Assembly: GCF_003121485.1 (NCBI RefSeq) | Contig: NZ_QAVX01000020.1 | Span: 1 to 64,000 of the forward strand | From: Dyella sp. C11 | GTDB taxonomy: Bacteria; Pseudomonadota; Gammaproteobacteria; Xanthomonadales; Rhodanobacteraceae | Length of the DNA stretch: 64,000 nucleotides | Direction: 5' to 3' | Shown here: piece by piece, positions 61,091-64,000 of the stretch | Numbering within the stretch: position 1 is the first letter of the stretch | Layout of the letters: each line of letters opens with the position of its first letter | Translations under genes and position numbers: made by a program | The notes under the pieces: generated by a model | What the model was told of the DNA's origin: nothing | Seen by the model: the letters and a program-made list of their open reading frames with translations, nothing else | The model's database searches: none

Positions 61091-62155
61091 TTAACCCGCC
61101 AACGCCGTACCCAGCACGTGTCCAACGGCATAAGTGATGGACGCCGCCGCCACGGTAATACCGAGCTGCCTCGCGATGGAAAACAGCATGCTTCGACCCG
61201 TGAACAATGACGTGCCCATGCCGATGAGCACGAGGCCGGCGATGGTCGACGCGATGCTCGCCAAGAAGGCCGGGTGGCCTTTCAGGAACAGGTACGGCGC
61301 CACCGGGAACAAGGCGCCCAGCGCGAACAGGCAAAACGAGGAGATGGCCGCGCCATACGCCGAACCACCGAGTTCTTCCGGATCGATACCCAGATCTTCG
61401 CGTACCAGAGTATCGAGCGCGGTGCGCGGCTTTTCCGCAATCTGCTCGGCAAGGGCCTTGGCGGTATCAGGCGCCATGCCCTTGTCGCGATAGATGGCGG
61501 CGAGATTCTTGGCGCCATCTTCAGGCGCAACGGCGAGTCGCTCGGCACGCGCGGAAATCTGCGCCTGATAGAACTCGCGCGAACTGTTTACCGACAGCCA
61601 TTCGCCCAGCGCCATGGAACACGCACCGGCCACCAACCCGGCGAAACCCGCCAGCAGGATGGCGTGATCGCCTGATGCCGCACCCGCCATGCCCATCACC
61701 AGGCTGCCGTTGGAAACCAGGCCATCGTTGGCACCGAGCACGGCCGCGCGCAGCGTGTTGCCGCTTTGCGTGCGGTGGCGCCCGCCGTGCGTGGACAGCG
61801 GCTTGGCTTCGATGAAGTGGTCGCGATGGCTTTCGCGGTCGACCGGCGTGGGCAAGTGATCCGCATGTTCCCGGCGCACCACGGTAGGCATGACGAACTC
61901 GGTGCCGAAACGACGCGCAAACCAGGTGAGCACTTTCACGCGGACGCCGATGCGCGCCGGGGGAACATCCGCGCCCAAATGCTTCAGCTGCGCTTCCCAG
62001 AAGGCCGCGTTGGCGCGCTCGCCATCGGCGATGCGTCGATACGCGCGGCGCAGGCGCTGGTCGGATGCCAGCTTCGACAGCTCGTCATACAGCGCCGCGT
62101 TGTCGCATTCGATGCGAAGGTTGGTGCGGTAGCGTCGTATGCGGCGATCCGTCAT
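61091..62155 (-). CDS. Ferritin-like/VIT1 fusion iron or manganese transporter
   Basis: 354 aa. The N-terminal ~120 residues are a rubrerythrin-like helical domain ([43 protein letters not shown]) with Glu/His metal ligands. The C-terminal ~220 residues are a VIT1/CCC1 transporter: [46 protein letters not shown] and five helices. This is the layout of MbfA, which exports iron and protects against peroxide. It sits 13 nt after the DUF2165 gene. Confidence 0.9.
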   Translation of the reverse strand: MTDRRIRRYRTNLRIECDNAALYDELSKLASDQRLRRAYRRIADGERANAAFWEAQLKHLGADVPPARIGVRVKVLTWFARRFGTEFVMPTVVRREHADHLPTPVDRESHRDHFIEAKPLSTHGGRHRTQSGNTLRAAVLGANDGLVSNGSLVMGMAGAASGDHAILLAGFAGLVAGACSMALGEWLSVNSSREFYQAQISARAERLAVAPEDGAKNLAAIYRDKGMAPDTAKALAEQIAEKPRTALDTLVREDLGIDPEELGGSAYGAAISSFCLFALGALFPVAPYLFLKGHPAFLASIASTIAGLVLIGMGTSLFTGRSMLFSIARQLGITVAAASITYAVGHVLGTALAG

Positions 62156-62168
62156 GGTCGATCCGGTG

Positions 62169-62666
62169 TCATTCGTCGAGTTCGCCTTCGCGCTGCCCCA
62201 GCAGGATCAGCGCTGCCAACAGCACCACCACGAAGCGGAAAGCGGCTTCCACGCCATTCCACGTCGTGGACATCCACATGCCGAACCATTCGCCACCGAT
62301 GGCGATGAAGCCAACCAGCCATACCATCAGCCCGACGGTGAGACCCAGTACGCTCATGCGCTTGGCGCGCTGGAATACCACGCCACTGGCCGCACGCATC
62401 CGCCAGAGCCGCCAGGTGCCCAGCCAGCACAACACCGCCGCCAGCGTTTCGGCCGCGATGATCGATGCATAAGCCAGGCGCTGCAGCAGCGGCGAAGTGA
62501 TGGCGCGGTAATGAATGCCCGCGCCGGGAAAGATGGTGTCCATCGCCAGCACGTGCTGCACGAAGGGCCAGTTGCTGCCGTAGTCGGTGAGGTTGCCGAA
62601 AGCCACCAGCGACACCCACAGCGCAATGGCGGCCATCAACAGGATGCGGGAGAAGCGAACCAGCAT
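62169..62666 (-). CDS. DUF2165 membrane protein
   Basis: 165 aa, four helices. The DUF2165 layout (VSLVAFGNLTDYGSNWPFVQHVLAMDTIFP between helices 1 and 2, and a GGEWFGMWMSTTWNG motif before helix 4) is clear. The function is unknown. It lies 13 nt after the ArsC-like gene and 13 nt before the VIT gene in the dapD run. Confidence 0.88.
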   Translation of the reverse strand: MLVRFSRILLMAAIALWVSLVAFGNLTDYGSNWPFVQHVLAMDTIFPGAGIHYRAITSPLLQRLAYASIIAAETLAAVLCWLGTWRLWRMRAASGVVFQRAKRMSVLGLTVGLMVWLVGFIAIGGEWFGMWMSTTWNGVEAAFRFVVVLLAALILLGQREGELDE

Positions 62667-62679
62667 GGCCGCCCCGCCC

Positions 62680-63036
62680 TCAGTGTCCGAACAGCTTCTT
62701 GAAGCCGTTATCGGTGAAGCCCACGCTCACCGAACCGTCTTCCTGCTCGACCACCGGCCGGCGCACCAAGGCGGGGTACTCCTTCAGCAGCAGCGTCCAT
62801 TCCGGATCGCTGCCCGGGTTCTTGCGCTGCGGCAGCAGGTTGCGCCACGTGGTGGAGGATTTGTTCACCAGCTTTTCCCAGCCGCCCAGCTGTTGCGCCC
62901 ACGTCTTGAGCGTAGCGGCAGGCACGGGGTTCGCGCGGTAATCCACGAAGGTGCAAGCCACCTCGAAACGATCCAGCCAGTTGCGTGCCTTGCGGCAGGT
63001 ATCGCATGTGGTGAGGCCGTACAGGGTCACGCTCAT
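62680..63036 (-). CDS. ArsC/Spx-like thiol protein (YffB-type)
   Basis: 118 aa thioredoxin-fold protein with C11-DT-C14 near the N-terminus and [11 protein letters not shown] and RRPVVE blocks of the ArsC family. YffB-type members sit next to dapE in enterobacteria and have no demonstrated arsenate activity; here it is in the same dap operon. The start overlaps the dapD stop (ATGA). Confidence 0.9.
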   Translation of the reverse strand: MSVTLYGLTTCDTCRKARNWLDRFEVACTFVDYRANPVPAATLKTWAQQLGGWEKLVNKSSTTWRNLLPQRKNPGSDPEWTLLLKEYPALVRRPVVEQEDGSVSVGFTDNGFKKLFGH

Positions 63037-63860
63037 TCGGCGCTCCGCAGCAGCTCGTTGATGCCGGTCTTGCTGCGCGTCTTCTCGTCCACCTGCTTGA
63101 CGATGATGGCGGCATAGAGGCTGTGCGAGCCGTCCTTCGCCGGCAGGCTGCCTGCGACAACGACACTGCCAGCCGGCACGCGGCCGTAGCTGATCTCGCC
63201 GGTGGCGCGGTTGTAGATGCGCGTGGACTGGCCGAGGAATACGCCCATGCCGATCACGCTTCCCTTCTCCACGATCACGCCTTCGACCACTTCCGAACGC
63301 GCGCCGATGAAGCAGTTGTCTTCGATGATGGTGGGATTGGCCTGCAGCGGCTCCAGCACGCCGCCAATGCCCACGCCGCCCGAGAGATGCACGCCGGAGC
63401 CGATCTGCGCGCACGAACCCACCGTGGCCCAGGTATCGACCATGGTGCCCGCGCCCACATAGGCGCCAATGTTCACGTAGCTCGGCATCAGCACCGCGTC
63501 CTTGGCGACGTGCGCGCCTCGGCGCACCAGCGCGCCCGGCACCACGCGGGCGCCCAGGCCTTCCAGCTCCACGTCGTTGCCGTGGGCGAAGCGCAGGGGC
63601 ACCTTGTCGAAGGCGAGCGCCGGGCCGCCGTCCACCACGCGATTGCCGTTGAGGCGGAAATACAGCAGCACCGCCTTCTTGATCCACTGGTTCACCGTCC
63701 AGCCACCGTTGCCGTCCGGCTCCGCCACGCGACGCTCGCCCGACTCCAGCAGGTCGATCACCTGCTCCACGGCGGGACGCAGATGCGTGTCCATCTCGGC
63801 CTGGGTGAGTTCGTTGCGACGTTCGAAGGCGTCGTTGATGAGGGTTTCGATGGTCTGCAT
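63033..63860 (-). CDS. dapD: Tetrahydrodipicolinate N-succinyltransferase DapD
   Basis: 275 aa, full length. An N-terminal helical domain is followed by a left-handed beta-helix of hexapeptide repeats ([39 protein letters not shown]). It adds succinyl from succinyl-CoA to tetrahydrodipicolinate in the succinylase branch of DAP/lysine synthesis, upstream of DapE in the pathway. ATG 63860 ([15 protein letters not shown]) is the family start. It is the first visible gene of the run dapD-arsC-like-DUF2165-VIT-dapE. Confidence 0.96.
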   Translation of the reverse strand: MQTIETLINDAFERRNELTQAEMDTHLRPAVEQVIDLLESGERRVAEPDGNGGWTVNQWIKKAVLLYFRLNGNRVVDGGPALAFDKVPLRFAHGNDVELEGLGARVVPGALVRRGAHVAKDAVLMPSYVNIGAYVGAGTMVDTWATVGSCAQIGSGVHLSGGVGIGGVLEPLQANPTIIEDNCFIGARSEVVEGVIVEKGSVIGMGVFLGQSTRIYNRATGEISYGRVPAGSVVVAGSLPAKDGSHSLYAAIIVKQVDEKTRSKTGINELLRSAE

Positions 63861-63954
63861 GGCGGTCACGGCAAGAGAAGAGGGAAAGAGCGGCGCGGGC
63901 GACACGCCGAAGGGACAAGCGATTCTGACAAGAAAAGCCGTCTATCGCGAGTCA

Positions 63955-63986
63955 GCGCCTGCGCCGACGCATCGCGGCGCAGGCGC
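63955..63986. other. Strong palindrome at the right edge
   Basis: GCGCCTGCGCCG (63955-63966) pairs with CGGCGCAGGCGC (63975-63986), 8-nt loop, 12 bp with no T-tract. It lies upstream of dapD; it could end the next gene beyond the window or be a REP-like element. Confidence 0.5.
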
Positions 63987-64000
63987 CTGGCCTTACAGAC

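Overview
The window is a GC-rich (mid-60s % by eye), densely packed bacterial chromosome segment. It carries 65 recognisable protein genes plus one leader-peptide ORF. Gene content (PldA, SlyD, YajQ, MetNIQ, SelO, RsmC, ParC, a dapD/arsC-like/dapE block, Bcr/CflA and GumN/TraB proteins) together with REP palindromes of the GGAGCGCAC...GTGCGC type points to a gammaproteobacterium of the Xanthomonadales, most likely Rhodanobacteraceae (Dyella/Luteibacter/Rhodanobacter-like). That placement is inference from gene families and repeats, not from a marker-gene comparison. I see no rRNA, tRNA, CRISPR array, prophage or intact insertion sequence.

Layout. 0-5.6 kb: end of an EF-hand-like protein, outer-membrane phospholipase A, a flavin monooxygenase, SlyD, DacB and glutathione peroxidase. 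5.7-9.6 kb: methionine ABC importer metNIQ, ending in a bidirectional terminator shared with pncB. 9.6-17.7 kb: mono-haem cytochrome, lipoprotein aminopeptidase, Gly/Tyr-rich lipoprotein, a Lys/Ala-rich histone H1-like protein, rhomboid protease, PhzF, YaiI and two oxidoreductases. 17.8-20 kb: a tandem DUF1266 protein with an unusually long gene-poor flank. 20-25 kb: YajQ, OsmC and a DAHP synthase preceded by a textbook aromatic-amino-acid attenuator. 25-32 kb: a NERD-nuclease/SF1-helicase fusion, a coupled Rieske oxygenase/amino-acid permease pair, an SH3/proline-rich secreted protein and a processive-type GT2.

32-47 kb: thioredoxin 2, SelO, a run of three RNA-modification genes (RluA family, rsmC, rsuA), a periplasmic trypsin-like protease, a Bcr/CflA exporter, a fluoride riboswitch driving crcB and a DUF190 gene, cfa, a TraB/GumN protein and parC. 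47-55.5 kb: the least ordinary stretch. It holds a carboxylesterase-like hydrolase, two small EamA/ArnE-F-like membrane proteins, a DegT-family PLP aminotransferase, a CPBP protease, an arginase-fold protein, a GNAT/FemAB-like acyltransferase, a dedicated acyl carrier protein and a FabF-like ketosynthase. I read this as a candidate acyl-amine or acyl-aminosugar lipid pathway that I do not recognise. 55.5-64 kb: two coupled Nudix hydrolases, a DUF2233 lipoprotein, a penicillin-acylase-family enzyme, and a dapD / ArsC-like / DUF2165 / VIT-type iron transporter / dapE block.

Most gene junctions are tight: ATGA, GTGA or TTGA overlaps occur at metN-metI, phzF-yaiI, Rieske-permease, rsmC-rsuA, Nudix-Nudix and dapD-arsC-like. 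Regulation is visible in the DNA at four places: the aroG attenuator, the crcB fluoride riboswitch, a strong hairpin upstream of pncB and a double-hairpin leader in front of the acyl carrier protein gene.
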